Below are positions 55,327 through 63,898 of a DNA stretch of 64,000 nt, one piece after another. Under the pieces are notes generated by a model. The model was given only the letters and a program-made list of their open reading frames with translations, had not been told where the DNA came from and did not search any database. Every line of letters begins with the position of its first letter. Position 1 is the first letter of the stretch. This DNA comes from Oryzibacter oryziterrae. GTDB taxonomy: Bacteria > Pseudomonadota > Alphaproteobacteria > Rhizobiales > Pleomorphomonadaceae. Location: positions 62,001 to 126,000 of the forward strand of contig NZ_JAKJIC010000009.1 of the NCBI RefSeq assembly GCF_021864535.1. Reading direction: 5' to 3'. The position numbers and the translations under genes are program-made.

Positions 55327-56178
55327 ATGGCCTGGGGTAATTTTCCGTCTGTTCCCGTTGCCCGTCACCAGTCGTCCGGGAGCGCCGACGACATTGATTT
55401 CGAGATCAAGGGCGCCGAAATGCAGTTCGTCGAGATCGAGCTTGATCCCGGCGAGAGCGCTGTCGCGGAAGCTGGCTCGATGATGTTCAAGTCGGCCGCA
55501 ATCACCATGAACACGGTGTTCGGTGACGGCTCGAATTCCGGTGGCGGCTTCATGGGCAAGCTGCTTGGCGCCGGCAAGCGCCTGATCACGGGTGAGAGCC
55601 TGTTCACCACCGTCTTCACCCACGAAGGCCAGGGCAAGGCGCGCGTGGCCTTTGCCGCGCCCTACGCCGGCCACATCCTGCCCATCAAGCTCGACAGCAT
55701 GGGCGGCACGTTGATCTGCCAGAAGGACAGCTTCCTGTGCGCCGCCAAGGGCGTGTCGCTCGGCATCGCCTTCCAGAAGCGCATCATGACCGGCCTGTTC
55801 GGTGGTGAGGGCTTCGTGATGCAGAAGCTCGACGGCGACGGCTGGGTCTTCGTGCACATGGGCGGGACGCTGGTGGAGAAGGAACTTGCGTCGGGCGAAG
55901 AGCTGCATGTGGATACCGGCTGCGTCGCCGCCTACACGCCTTCGGTCGATTTCGACATCGTCCGGGTCGGGTCGGTCAAGTCGATGATCTTCGGCGGCGA
56001 AGGCGTGTTCTTCGCCCGCCTGGTCGGCCCTGGGAAGGTGTGGCTGCAGTCGCTGCCCTTCTCGCGCCTCGCCGGCCGCATCTGGGCCGCCGCGCCGCAG
56101 AACATGTTGGGCTCGTCCAAGGAAGAGGGCTCGATCCTCGGCCCGCTCGGCAACCTCCTCGACGGCGACAACAGCTGA
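55327..56178 (+). CDS. AIM24 family protein
   Basis: The 283-residue protein has the TIGR00266/AIM24 beta-barrel pattern: DIDFEIKGAEMQFVEIELDPGESAVAEAGSMMFKS divided here into short runs (FEIKGAEMQFVEIEL, DPGESAVAEAGSMMF), GGGFMGKLLGAGKRLITGESLFTTVFTH, PIKLDSMGGTLICQKDSFLCA, VFVHMGGTLVEKEL and DTGCVAAYTPSVDFDI. The bacterial function is unknown; the name comes from a yeast mitochondrial protein. It has no signal peptide. GGAGC lies eight bases before the ATG. A shared terminator follows. Confidence 0.9.
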   Translation: MAWGNFPSVPVARHQSSGSADDIDFEIKGAEMQFVEIELDPGESAVAEAGSMMFKSAAITMNTVFGDGSNSGGGFMGKLLGAGKRLITGESLFTTVFTHEGQGKARVAFAAPYAGHILPIKLDSMGGTLICQKDSFLCAAKGVSLGIAFQKRIMTGLFGGEGFVMQKLDGDGWVFVHMGGTLVEKELASGEELHVDTGCVAAYTPSVDFDIVRVGSVKSMIFGGEGVFFARLVGPGKVWLQSLPFSRLAGRIWAAAPQNMLGSSKEEGSILGPLGNLLDGDNS

Positions 56179-56200
56179 GGCGCCATGCGCTGAAAAGCAA

Positions 56201-56236
56201 AGAGCCCCCGGAGCACTTGGCTCCGGGGGCTCTTTG
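56201..56236. terminator. Shared terminator between the AIM24 and outer membrane protein genes
   Basis: A perfect 13-bp stem (AGAGCCCCCGGAG with CTCCGGGGGCTCT) encloses a 7-base loop. TTT follows on the plus strand and A-rich sequence precedes it, so it can end both convergent genes. Confidence 0.85.
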
Positions 56237-56254
56237 AGCCTGACCTGATTGGGA

Positions 56255-56908
56255 TCAGAACTTGTAGCCGAGGCCGACGGTGACCAGCGAGCCGTCGAGA
56301 CCGGTCTTCACCGAGTCGGCGCCGACCGTGTAGGTCTTGTCGTTGGTGCCGGTGTAGGTGTACTCGGCGCGGGCCGTGATGTTGTTGGTCAGAGCGGCTT
56401 CGATACCGGCGCCAACCACGTAACCGACGTGGGTGTTGTCGTCCGAACCACCGTTGAACTTGGCGGTACCCTGACCGACCACCGCACCGGCGGTGCCGTA
56501 AACCAGGATGTTGTCGAAGGCATAACCGACGCGACCGCGGACAGAGCCGAACCAGTCGGTGCTGGCCTTGACCGAGGTGCCGCCGGACGTGAACTTGTCG
56601 GACGGGCCCATCATCACGTCAGCTTCGCCACCGACCACCCAGTGCGGGTCGACCTGGTAGTTGTAGCCGCCGTAGACGCCACCGGTGAAGCCGCTGACAT
56701 CCTTGTCGCCGCTACCCGTCTTCACGGTACCCCAGCCATAACCGGCCTGGGCACCGACATAGGCACCGGTCCAGTCGAAGGCCGAGCTGGTGGCAACGGG
56801 GGCCATGGCAGGAGCCTCGGGGATCGGCTCGTTGAGGTCGGCGGCGAACACGGGGGCCGACGCAACGAGGGCAGAACCGGCGACCAGCGCGAGAACCAGC
56901 TTCTTCAT
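56255..56908 (-). CDS. Omp25/Omp31-type outer membrane beta-barrel protein
   Basis: The 217-residue protein has a signal peptide (MKKLVLALVAGSALVASAPV, cut after FAA) and a mature barrel with strands of alternating aromatics: FDWTGAYVGAQAGYGWG, VYGGYNYQVDPHWVVGGEAD, WFGSVRGRVGYAFDNILVYGTAGAVVG and a C-terminal VTVGLGYKF ending in Phe, the signal for barrel insertion. It matches the rhizobial and Brucella Omp25/Omp31 family (porin-like surface protein, anchored to the cell wall in some species). A good AAGGAG precedes the ATG. It is probably abundant. Confidence 0.93.
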   Translation of the reverse strand: MKKLVLALVAGSALVASAPVFAADLNEPIPEAPAMAPVATSSAFDWTGAYVGAQAGYGWGTVKTGSGDKDVSGFTGGVYGGYNYQVDPHWVVGGEADVMMGPSDKFTSGGTSVKASTDWFGSVRGRVGYAFDNILVYGTAGAVVGQGTAKFNGGSDDNTHVGYVVGAGIEAALTNNITARAEYTYTGTNDKTYTVGADSVKTGLDGSLVTVGLGYKF

Positions 56909-57266
56909 ACTCTTTACTCCTTTTGTGTAGCCAGAGCAGGTATTTCACCGCTCGAGGCTCCTCACAGTGCAACGGCATCGTCTTGCGTGATGCCGTCGTT
57001 CGATGAGCTGAAAGTGGAGGCGGAATGCGGCAAGGTCCATGCGAGAATTTGACCAAAAAGAGGCAAGTTGAAGTCGAAAATCTGCATCGACAATTTCGCA
57101 ACAGTATGGTTCTTGGTCTGGGACAACGCTTTAATTCTGTAGAAACAGATATGAACACTCACAAAATTTCGTGATTTCTGTTCACGTTTACTTAACCATG
57201 ATCGACGGCATTGGAACTGCCATAGCGGACGCTTTCTGACAGCATAAATGTTGTAGACTGCCGCAC
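56909..57266. other. AT-rich divergent region before omp and uvrC
   Basis: This 358-base region is AT-richer than its flanks and probably holds the strong omp promoter and that of uvrC. No gene is evident. The uvrC start has no clear ribosome binding site. I could not define a -10/-35 pair with confidence. Confidence 0.45.
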
Positions 57267-59267
57267 ATGATTCAGGATCCCGCCAAGCCCATGATCGACG
57301 ACGAAACCCTTGCGCCTGTAACGGAAAGTGACGAAGACGCCACCGCCCTGCCAGATCTGGAGACGGACAGCGAGGGGGAGGTGCTTGATCTGACCGCGCC
57401 GGAAAGCCGGCGTGGTGTCGAAGTCATCTCCGCCATGGTCAAGTTGCTGCCCAATGGCCCCGGCGTCTATCGCATGCTCTCGCCGACCGGCGACGTGCTC
57501 TATGTGGGCAAGGCCAAGAGCCTCAAGAAGCGCGTCTCCAATTACACGCGCCTCGGCCAGTTGCCGACCCGCATCCTGCGCATGGTGCAGGCGACGGGCT
57601 CCATGGAGTTCGTCACCACCAAGACCGAAACCGAGGCGCTGCTGCTGGAAGCCAACCTGATCAAGCAGCTGCGTCCGCGCTTCAACGTGCTGCTGCGCGA
57701 CGACAAGAGCTTCCCCTACATCCTGATCACCGGCGATCACCCGAGCCCGCAGATCGTCAAGCATCGCGGCGCCCGCTCGCGCAAGGGACGCTATTTCGGC
57801 CCCTTCGCTTCGGCCATTGCCGTCAGCCGCACCATCAACGCCATGCAGAAGGCCTTCCTGATCCGCAACTGCTCCGACAGCGAGTTCGACAGCCGCAGCC
57901 GGCCCTGCATGCAGTTCCAGATCAAGCGTTGCGCCGGCCCCTGCACCGGCGAGATCGACGCCGCCAACTACAAGCGTCTGGTCCGCGAGGCCGAAGACTT
58001 CCTGTCGGGCAAGAGCCGCCAGATCAAGGAGGAGCTGGCCACCGAGATGCAGGCCGCCGCCGCCGACCTCGATTTCGAAAGTGCCGCCGTCTACCGCGAC
58101 CGCCTGGCGGCACTCAGCCATGTGCAGAGCCATCAGGGCATCAACCCGCAGGGCATAGAAGAAGCCGATGTCTTCGCCGTGCATCAGGAAGCCGGGCAGA
58201 CCTGCGTCCAGGTGTTCTTCTTCCGCACCGGCCAGAATTGGGGCAACCACGCCTTCTTCCCGAAGGCCGGCGGCGCCGAGCCTGGCGAAGCGCTCTCGTC
58301 CTTCATCGCCCAGTTCTACGATGACAAGCCCTGCCCCTCGCTCATCCTCGTCAGCCACGAGCTTGAGGACATGGCGCTGATGGCCGACGCCCTGTCGGAG
58401 CGCTCCGGCCGGCGCGTCGAGGTGGCAGAGCCCAAGCGTGGCGAGAAGAAGGATCTCATCGACCACGCCGTCCAGAATGCCCGCGAGGCGCTGGCCCGTC
58501 GCCTCGCCGACACGTCGAGCCAGTTGAAGCTGCTCGAAGGCCTCGGCAAGGTCTTCGGTCTGCCAGAAACACCCAAGCGCGTCGAAGTCTATGACAACGC
58601 CCACATCATGGGCACCAATGCGGTGGGCGGCATGATCGTCGCCGGCCCCGGCGGCTTCGTGAAGAACCAGTATCGCAAGTTCAACATCCGCTCCGAGGAC
58701 ATCACGCCGGGCGACGACTTCGGCATGATGAAGGAAGTGATGACCCGCCGCTTCTCACGCCTCGTCAAGGAGCACGGCAGCCGCGAGGCCGCGCCGCGCG
58801 ACGAGGATGGCTTCGGCCCCTGGCCCGATCTGGTGCTGATCGACGGCGGCGCCGGCCAGCTGTCAGCCGTGCGCGCGATCATCGAAGAACTCGGTCTCAC
58901 GGATATCCCGCTGGTGGGTGTCGCCAAGGGTCCCGACCGCGACGCCGGCCGCGAACGCTTCTTCCGCACCGGCCTGCAGGACTTCATGCTGCCGACCCGC
59001 GACCCGGTGCTCTATTTCATCCAGCGCCTGCGCGACGAGGCCCACCGATTCGCCAACGGCAGCCACGCGGCGCGCCGCTCCAAGCAGATTTCCGAAGGCG
59101 GATTGCAGGAGATCCCCGGCGTGGGGCCGACGCGCAAGCGCGCCTTGCTCAACCACTTCGGCACGCTCAAGGAAATCGAGCGGGCCGCCCTGCCCGATCT
59201 CGAACAGGTCTCCGGCATTTCCGCCGCCACCGCCAAGGCGATCTACGACTATTTCCGCAAGGGATGA
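57267..59267 (+). CDS. uvrC: Excinuclease ABC subunit C
   Basis: UvrC makes the two incisions around a lesion in complex with UvrB. The 666-residue protein has a 60-residue acidic N-terminal lead, the GIY-YIG nuclease ([25 protein letters not shown]), a cysteine-rich section ([17 protein letters not shown]), a UVR motif that meets UvrB ([17 protein letters not shown]), the RNase H-like C-terminal nuclease ([33 protein letters not shown]) and tandem HhH ([20 protein letters not shown]). Length is normal apart from the lead. The ATG at 57267 lacks a good ribosome binding site. In rhizobia uvrC is usually followed by pgsA and moaD; here other genes intervene. Confidence 0.96.
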   Translation: MIQDPAKPMIDDETLAPVTESDEDATALPDLETDSEGEVLDLTAPESRRGVEVISAMVKLLPNGPGVYRMLSPTGDVLYVGKAKSLKKRVSNYTRLGQLPTRILRMVQATGSMEFVTTKTETEALLLEANLIKQLRPRFNVLLRDDKSFPYILITGDHPSPQIVKHRGARSRKGRYFGPFASAIAVSRTINAMQKAFLIRNCSDSEFDSRSRPCMQFQIKRCAGPCTGEIDAANYKRLVREAEDFLSGKSRQIKEELATEMQAAAADLDFESAAVYRDRLAALSHVQSHQGINPQGIEEADVFAVHQEAGQTCVQVFFFRTGQNWGNHAFFPKAGGAEPGEALSSFIAQFYDDKPCPSLILVSHELEDMALMADALSERSGRRVEVAEPKRGEKKDLIDHAVQNAREALARRLADTSSQLKLLEGLGKVFGLPETPKRVEVYDNAHIMGTNAVGGMIVAGPGGFVKNQYRKFNIRSEDITPGDDFGMMKEVMTRRFSRLVKEHGSREAAPRDEDGFGPWPDLVLIDGGAGQLSAVRAIIEELGLTDIPLVGVAKGPDRDAGRERFFRTGLQDFMLPTRDPVLYFIQRLRDEAHRFANGSHAARRSKQISEGGLQEIPGVGPTRKRALLNHFGTLKEIERAALPDLEQVSGISAATAKAIYDYFRKG

Positions 59268-59294
59268 CGGCGGGCGAGGCTCCCACCCGCCGTC
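59266..59294. terminator. Possible terminator between uvrC and the phytase gene
   Basis: A perfect 9-bp stem (GACGGCGGG with CCCGCCGTC) has an 11-base loop. It overlaps the last base of the uvrC stop codon. It lies between convergent genes but lacks a T-run. Confidence 0.4.
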
Positions 59295-59303
59295 CTGCCT
59301 GGC

Positions 59304-60638
59304 TTACTTGCGCGGATCATAGCCGCCGGCATTGATCTCCAGCGGCGGGTTGAAGGCGTTGGCAATCGCGGCCCAGTCGACGAACTTGAAGTTGGTCGCC
59401 TTGGGCTCGCCGCTCAGCCCGTTGAGATCGTCGTTATAGCCGTCCTGCGTCACGAACAGGCCGTTCGGCCAGCCCGGCAGGGCGGTGGCGATCACGTCGG
59501 CGCCGTCGCTTTCCTGCACCGCGTCGATCTTGGCCGCCGCATTGGCCGCCACGCGGAAGGAGCCGAGCAGCTTGAAGCCATCGTCGATGCGGAAGACGGC
59601 AAAGCTGTCGTCATAGGGGGCATCGGCCACACCGCCCTCGCCATGCGCGCCGCCCTGGCTCGACGCCAGAAGATAGCGGGCGGTCTTGCCGTAGTAGACG
59701 GTCAGCCCTTCCACGTCGCGGGTGATGACGCTGTCGGGCTTGTTGAACACGCTCTTGGAGGAACCGCGCGTGGTGTAGAGCGGCTTGTCACCAAACAGAC
59801 CGGTCGCCGGATCGAGCTTCCAGATGCCCACGTCTTCCTGACCGGCATAGACGGCGCCCGTAACCTTGTCGACGGTGACGCCCTCGAACTGCGGGTTCCA
59901 GTCCGACAGCGGATCGTCCTTGCTCTCGGCCGTCAGATCCTGTCCGTCGAAGACGAAGGGCACGCGCGCGTCATGCACCATCTTCACGGCCACCTTGCCA
60001 TCGGCTTCAGGCTGCAGCTCGAAGACGCCGACGCGCGGGTTGGTCCGCTGCGTGCCGACCGCGAGCACCTTGCCGTCGGCCGCTTTCCAGGCGGTGAGGC
60101 CGTAAACCGTCATCTGATCGTCGAGCGGATTGTCCTGATCCGCACCGCCCGCCTTGTCCGGACGGGTCGGGAAGGCACGACCAACACTGAGATCGGTGAT
60201 CTCGCTGAGCGGCTTGTCGGCCGACCCGTCGATCTTGAACACGCGGATGATGTCGAGGCCGCGGTCGGACGCCACCGCCACGTCGATGGACGAACCATCG
60301 GCAAGCTTGAGGCCATAGACCACGTCGATGTTGTTGATGCGCCCCTTGCCGGCATCGGTCTTCTCGGCCTTGATCTTCTGCACTTCAGTGCCCTTGAGAT
60401 CATAGACGCGGATGCCGCCGTTCTTGATGGCGGTGATCACCAGGGTCTTCGCCGGATCGGCCGGATCGACCCAGAAGGACGGATCGTCGGCATCCGCCTT
60501 GCCGTCCTCTTCGGAAAGATTGGGCGTCTCGACACTGGCGGCAACCTCGGCGATCGAGGGAGTGGCAAGGGCCAGCGTGTGCCAGGACACCAGGGTGAGT
60601 GAAAATGAAGCGACGGCAACCAAGCGACGCAAAGTCAT
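59304..60638 (-). CDS. Beta-propeller phytase
   Basis: Beta-propeller phytases are calcium-dependent enzymes that remove phosphates from phytate outside the cytoplasm. The 444-residue protein starts at 60638 (MTLRRLVAVASFSLTLVS) after GGAGGA, with a signal peptide cut after ALA. The body has the propeller motifs: DADDPSFWVDPADPAKTLVI, INNIDVVYGLKLADG, DQMTVYGLTAW, FEGVTVDKVTGAVYAGQEDVG, RDVEGLTVYYGKTARYLLASSQGG and SFAVFRID. The DD and E residues in these match calcium-binding positions. It is a single gene. Earlier in-frame ATGs at 60698 and 60659 are less likely. Confidence 0.9.
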   Translation of the reverse strand: MTLRRLVAVASFSLTLVSWHTLALATPSIAEVAASVETPNLSEEDGKADADDPSFWVDPADPAKTLVITAIKNGGIRVYDLKGTEVQKIKAEKTDAGKGRINNIDVVYGLKLADGSSIDVAVASDRGLDIIRVFKIDGSADKPLSEITDLSVGRAFPTRPDKAGGADQDNPLDDQMTVYGLTAWKAADGKVLAVGTQRTNPRVGVFELQPEADGKVAVKMVHDARVPFVFDGQDLTAESKDDPLSDWNPQFEGVTVDKVTGAVYAGQEDVGIWKLDPATGLFGDKPLYTTRGSSKSVFNKPDSVITRDVEGLTVYYGKTARYLLASSQGGAHGEGGVADAPYDDSFAVFRIDDGFKLLGSFRVAANAAAKIDAVQESDGADVIATALPGWPNGLFVTQDGYNDDLNGLSGEPKATNFKFVDWAAIANAFNPPLEINAGGYDPRK

Positions 60639-60875
60639 CGGACTATCCTCCGTAAGCATGTGTGCGGAATGCTTTCGGGCATAATGCGGGTGCATCACGT
60701 GATTATGACGACGTTCAGGAAAGCTGCCCTACCGGTTCAAGTTGTAGCCATGATGGCGCCCGACAAGCCGGCTTCGCACGGAGAGCCAGCTGCGTACGGG
60801 TTTCATCCCCGTTGCTCCCCGAGCGGAAAAGGCCTAATATTTGACCAAACGATAAAACAATATCCTGGGATCGAA

Positions 60876-61187
60876 ATGACTGAATTCAATGTGGAGATCG
60901 TCGGCAGTCTTGCCGCCATTCTCTCTGCCGTTTGCTGGGCGCCGCAATCGCTCAAGATCATCGTCGAGCGCAAGACCGCCGGCCTGTCGCTGATGACCAA
61001 CCTGATGAGCTTCGTCTCGGTCCTGCTCTGGGAAGCCTATGGCCTGTTGCTCGGCTCCTGGCCGATGATCCTCTCCAACGCCGTTTCCATCACGCTGATC
61101 GGCACCATTCTCGCCATGAAGCTCTATCTCGACCACTTCCACGCGGCGGTCGACAGCCCCTTCACAGCAGGCTCGCCCCAACATTGA
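60876..61187 (+). CDS. SemiSWEET sugar transporter
   Basis: SemiSWEETs are three-helix PQ-loop proteins that dimerise to move sugars. The 103-residue protein has helix 1 with the PQ motif (GSLAAILSAVCWAPQSLKII), then RKTAGLSLMTNLMSFVSVLLWEAYGLLLGSW split as helix 2 (MTNLMSFVSVLLWEAYGLLL), and helix 3 (PMILSNAVSITLIGTILAMK). The start at 60876 (MTEFNVEIV) follows GGGAT. Upstream open frame to 60660 is not family-like. Its 3' end overlaps the convergent DUF1345 gene by 26 bases. Confidence 0.87.
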   Translation: MTEFNVEIVGSLAAILSAVCWAPQSLKIIVERKTAGLSLMTNLMSFVSVLLWEAYGLLLGSWPMILSNAVSITLIGTILAMKLYLDHFHAAVDSPFTAGSPQH

Positions 61188-61854
61188 TCCCAAGTGCCAG
61201 GATCGTGGTGTTGAACAGGAAGGACAGGATGGTGTGCGCCAGCGCCACGCGACGAATGCGTTGCGAGGCGATGGTCACGTCCGAAGTCTGCGACGCGGCG
61301 CCGATGGTGAAGGACACATAGAGAAAATCCCAGTAATCGGGCTCCGTGATGTGTTCGGGAAACTCAAGGCCGCGGCCATGGTTCTCGCGCAGGTAATAGT
61401 CATGGGCATAATGCTGCGCCATCACGGTGTGCACGAAGAACCATGAAACGATGATGGTCAGCGTCGAGACGGCAACGCGCCAGATTTCCGTGCCGCCCAC
61501 CGCCAGCTTGGCGCGGTGGAGATCGACGCCGATCGCCACCAGACTGACCAGCGAGGCGGACATCGCCAGCAGCAGGATCGTCCACTCCCCCTCGTCATGC
61601 TGGGCTGCCCGGCGCCTCAGGGCATGGACATCAGATCCGGCCATCATCTTCCAGGTCATGATGAGATAGAGGCACACGCCCGTATCCCAACCAATCAGGA
61701 TTCGCGTCGGCGGTTCGAGGGAGGTGGGCAGGAGGAAATAGACCAGGAAGCCCAGGACGATGCCGGAGATCAGCCGCGGCCTGGCCCGTAGCACGGTGAT
61801 CGCGCGGCGTATCCTTGACCGACGCGGCGTCACGCCCGGTGTAAGTGTCATCAT
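61162..61854 (-). CDS. DUF1345 membrane protein
   Basis: The 230-residue protein has about five hydrophobic segments and the DUF1345 hallmark near the C-terminus (YWDFLYVSFTIGAASQTSDVTI, with the SxTxG-x5-D pattern). Early segments include LISGIVLGFLVYFLLPTSL, WDTGVCLYLIMTW and WTILLLAMSASLVSLVAIGV; FFVHTVMAQHYAHDYY follows. It has a basic N-terminus that should lie in the cytoplasm. The function is unknown, but the signature resembles potassium-channel-like families. It overlaps SemiSWEET tail to tail by 26 bases. Confidence 0.83.
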   Translation of the reverse strand: MMTLTPGVTPRRSRIRRAITVLRARPRLISGIVLGFLVYFLLPTSLEPPTRILIGWDTGVCLYLIMTWKMMAGSDVHALRRRAAQHDEGEWTILLLAMSASLVSLVAIGVDLHRAKLAVGGTEIWRVAVSTLTIIVSWFFVHTVMAQHYAHDYYLRENHGRGLEFPEHITEPDYWDFLYVSFTIGAASQTSDVTIASQRIRRVALAHTILSFLFNTTILALGINVGASLL

Positions 61855-61959
61855 GCAAACCCTTCTGCAGTCTCGCTCGACATCGCCGAGCGGTCCGGCT
61901 CAAGCCGGACCGTGGCCGAGAGACCTCACAGCAAAAGACGGCAAAATCGCGAAAGATCA

Positions 61960-61981
61960 ATGCCGATCGCGTGATCGGCAT
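61960..61981 (-). terminator. Possible terminator of the TorF-like porin gene
   Basis: A perfect 9-bp stem (ATGCCGATC with GATCGGCAT) has a 4-base loop, followed on the minus strand by TGATCTTTCG. It lies 22 bases past the stop codon. A second 10-bp stem stands at 61891-61912. Confidence 0.5.
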
Positions 61982-62002
61982 CACGCGGAGTCGGCGGTGG
62001 CC

Positions 62003-62854
62003 TCATTTGCCCAAGGACGTGCTGCCCGAATAGGTGAGCGTCGCCATCACGCGGTCGCCGCAGTCGCTGCTGGTCTGCGTCGCGCAGTCGCTGCCGGTGA
62101 GCGAGTTGCCGTGATAGCGCAGATCGAGGTCGAGCCCCTCGGTGACGTCGACCGTCACGCCGGCGTTCCAGTAGAAATATGAGACCGGATCCGGATTGTG
62201 CGAGGAATACCAGTCGTAGCCGAACTCGCCGGACAGGGTGAAACGCTCGCTGACCGGGATCGACGCATTCACGTAGCTCTCGACGTAATGATCGCCATTG
62301 CCGACGTAGTTGGGTTCCCAATCGGTGCTGCCGGTCACCGCCGCGCCATTCTCGAAGGTATAGGTGAGGCTGGCATAGAGATCGGCATAATCCACGTCAT
62401 GGTCGATCACCGTATAGGAAGCCCCCACATTGGCCTCAAGCTCGGGTGTCAGGGAACGAGTCACGTTGGCGTCGACGATCCATTCGTTCTGATACTTGTC
62501 GGTGGGCGAATAGTCGCGCGCGATCGACGCATCGAAGGTCCAATCGCCATAGGTGGGCGACACGCCCGCCAGGATCTCCATGGTGGGATCATGGTCTTGA
62601 CCATGGGTCCAGGCTCCGACCGCCACGCGCCAGATATCGAAATCGACAGTGACGCGCCCTTCCGCATAACCGGAATGATCCGTGGCCGTGAGGCCGGACG
62701 AATAGTGATCGGTCGCAGCGAAAAATTTCCAGGAGATGTCCGGTTGCACGGCATCGGCAGCCTCGTCAGCCGCCTGGTCCGCCGCTTGGGCATGCCAGAC
62801 GCCACTTACCATCGCGGCCAGAACGACCGCCACGCGCAACACAGACCCGTTCAT
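62003..62854 (-). CDS. TorF family putative porin
   Basis: The 283-residue protein has a signal peptide (MNGSVLRVAVVLAAMVSGVW, cut after QAA) and a barrel of about twelve strands with alternating aromatics (DISWKFFAATDHYSSGL, RVTVDFDIWRVAVGAWTHG, TFDASIARDYSPTDKY, ANVGASYTVIDHDVDY). This is the TorF/Gcw_chp pattern in which a hydroxyl-rich barrel spans the outer membrane. A cysteine pair (SDCATQTSSDC) near the end suggests a loop disulfide. The ligand is unknown. The gene is oriented away from pgsA. Confidence 0.82.
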   Translation of the reverse strand: MNGSVLRVAVVLAAMVSGVWHAQAADQAADEAADAVQPDISWKFFAATDHYSSGLTATDHSGYAEGRVTVDFDIWRVAVGAWTHGQDHDPTMEILAGVSPTYGDWTFDASIARDYSPTDKYQNEWIVDANVTRSLTPELEANVGASYTVIDHDVDYADLYASLTYTFENGAAVTGSTDWEPNYVGNGDHYVESYVNASIPVSERFTLSGEFGYDWYSSHNPDPVSYFYWNAGVTVDVTEGLDLDLRYHGNSLTGSDCATQTSSDCGDRVMATLTYSGSTSLGK

Positions 62855-63051
62855 GATCGCCCCCGATAACCTTTTGCTAACCTCTCACAGCCCCCCTCCC
62901 CACGCAATCCGTGATTCGCCGTTCGGGACGCCATCCCCAGCCGATGTCGAGCCGGCAGAACTGCCTATCCCGCCCCTTGCTTCCGGCAGCCGTCTTGCCC
63001 TTGTCGTCCTGCCGTGCGATGTCTCGGAAAACGCGTCATGAAGCTCCGCCG

Positions 63052-63630
63052 ATGAAACTCGTCTGGTCCCTGCCCAACATCCTGACATATCTGCGCATTG
63101 TCGCAGTTCCGGCCGTCGTTGCCGCCTTCTACATCGAGGGCGACGCAGGACGCTGGACAGCCTTTGGCCTGTTTGCGGCGGCCTCCATCACGGACTATTT
63201 CGACGGCTATCTAGCGCGCCTGTGGAAACAGCAATCTTCGCTTGGCCGCATGCTCGATCCGATCGCCGACAAGTTGCTGGTCTCGGTCTGCATCCTGGTG
63301 CTGACCAACAACAACACGATCGGCGGCTGGTCGCTCTGGGCGGCGGTAATCATCCTAATGCGTGAGATCTTCGTATCCGGCCTGCGCGAGTTCCTGGCGG
63401 AGCTGAAGGTTTCCGTGCCCGTGACGCGGCTCGCCAAGTGGAAGACCACGCTGCAGCTTGTCGCCATCGGCATCCTGCTGCTCGGCCCAACCGCCGACAA
63501 ATACGTCGATCACATTTCCGAACTAGGCCTTCTCCTGCTCTGGACGGCCGCAATCGTGACCCTGTACACGGGTTATGACTACTTCCGCACGGGCGTTGTC
63601 TATCTTATGGAAGAAAACCATGACCGATAG
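63052..63630 (+). CDS. pgsA: CDP-diacylglycerol--glycerol-3-phosphate phosphatidyltransferase
   Basis: PgsA makes phosphatidylglycerolphosphate at the inner membrane. The 192-residue protein starts MKLVWSLPNILTYLRIVAVP at 63052 and has the CDP-alcohol motif D51-G-x2-A55-R-x8-G65-x3-D69-x3-D73, plus D48 before it. Several transmembrane segments follow (for example WSLWAAVIILMREIFVSGL, LQLVAIGILLLGP, LLLLWTAAIVTLYTGYDYF). The open frame extends upstream to 62911 but is not family-like. The last eleven bases overlap moaD. Confidence 0.95.
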   Translation: MKLVWSLPNILTYLRIVAVPAVVAAFYIEGDAGRWTAFGLFAAASITDYFDGYLARLWKQQSSLGRMLDPIADKLLVSVCILVLTNNNTIGGWSLWAAVIILMREIFVSGLREFLAELKVSVPVTRLAKWKTTLQLVAIGILLLGPTADKYVDHISELGLLLLWTAAIVTLYTGYDYFRTGVVYLMEENHDR

Positions 63631-63886
63631 AGAAGTCCGCCTCGTCTATTTTTCCTGGGTCCGTGAGCGCATCGGCGTGCCGGAAGAGCGGCTGGTGCTG
63701 CCCTCCGACATCATCACCGCCGGAGACCTCGTGCGCTGGCTGGCAACGCGCGACGACGCGCATGCCTTTGCCTTGCAGTCGCCGTCAACCATCCGCGTTG
63801 CCGTCGACCAGATGCATGTCAGTCATGACGAAGCCATAACGGAGGCCCGGGAAATCGCCCTTTTTCCGCCGATGACCGGCGGTTGA
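63620..63886 (+). CDS. moaD: Molybdopterin synthase sulfur carrier subunit
   Basis: MoaD carries sulfur as a C-terminal thiocarboxylate into molybdopterin. The 88-residue protein has a ubiquitin-like fold (VRLVYFSWVRERIG at the start) and ends PPMTGG, the reactive diglycine tail. It starts at 63620, overlapping pgsA by eleven bases, so the two are coupled. The usual partner moaE does not follow. Molybdopterin is also the cofactor of MsrP in this window. Confidence 0.93.
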   Translation: MTDREVRLVYFSWVRERIGVPEERLVLPSDIITAGDLVRWLATRDDAHAFALQSPSTIRVAVDQMHVSHDEAITEAREIALFPPMTGG

Positions 63887-63898
63887 CGGAGACTTCCC

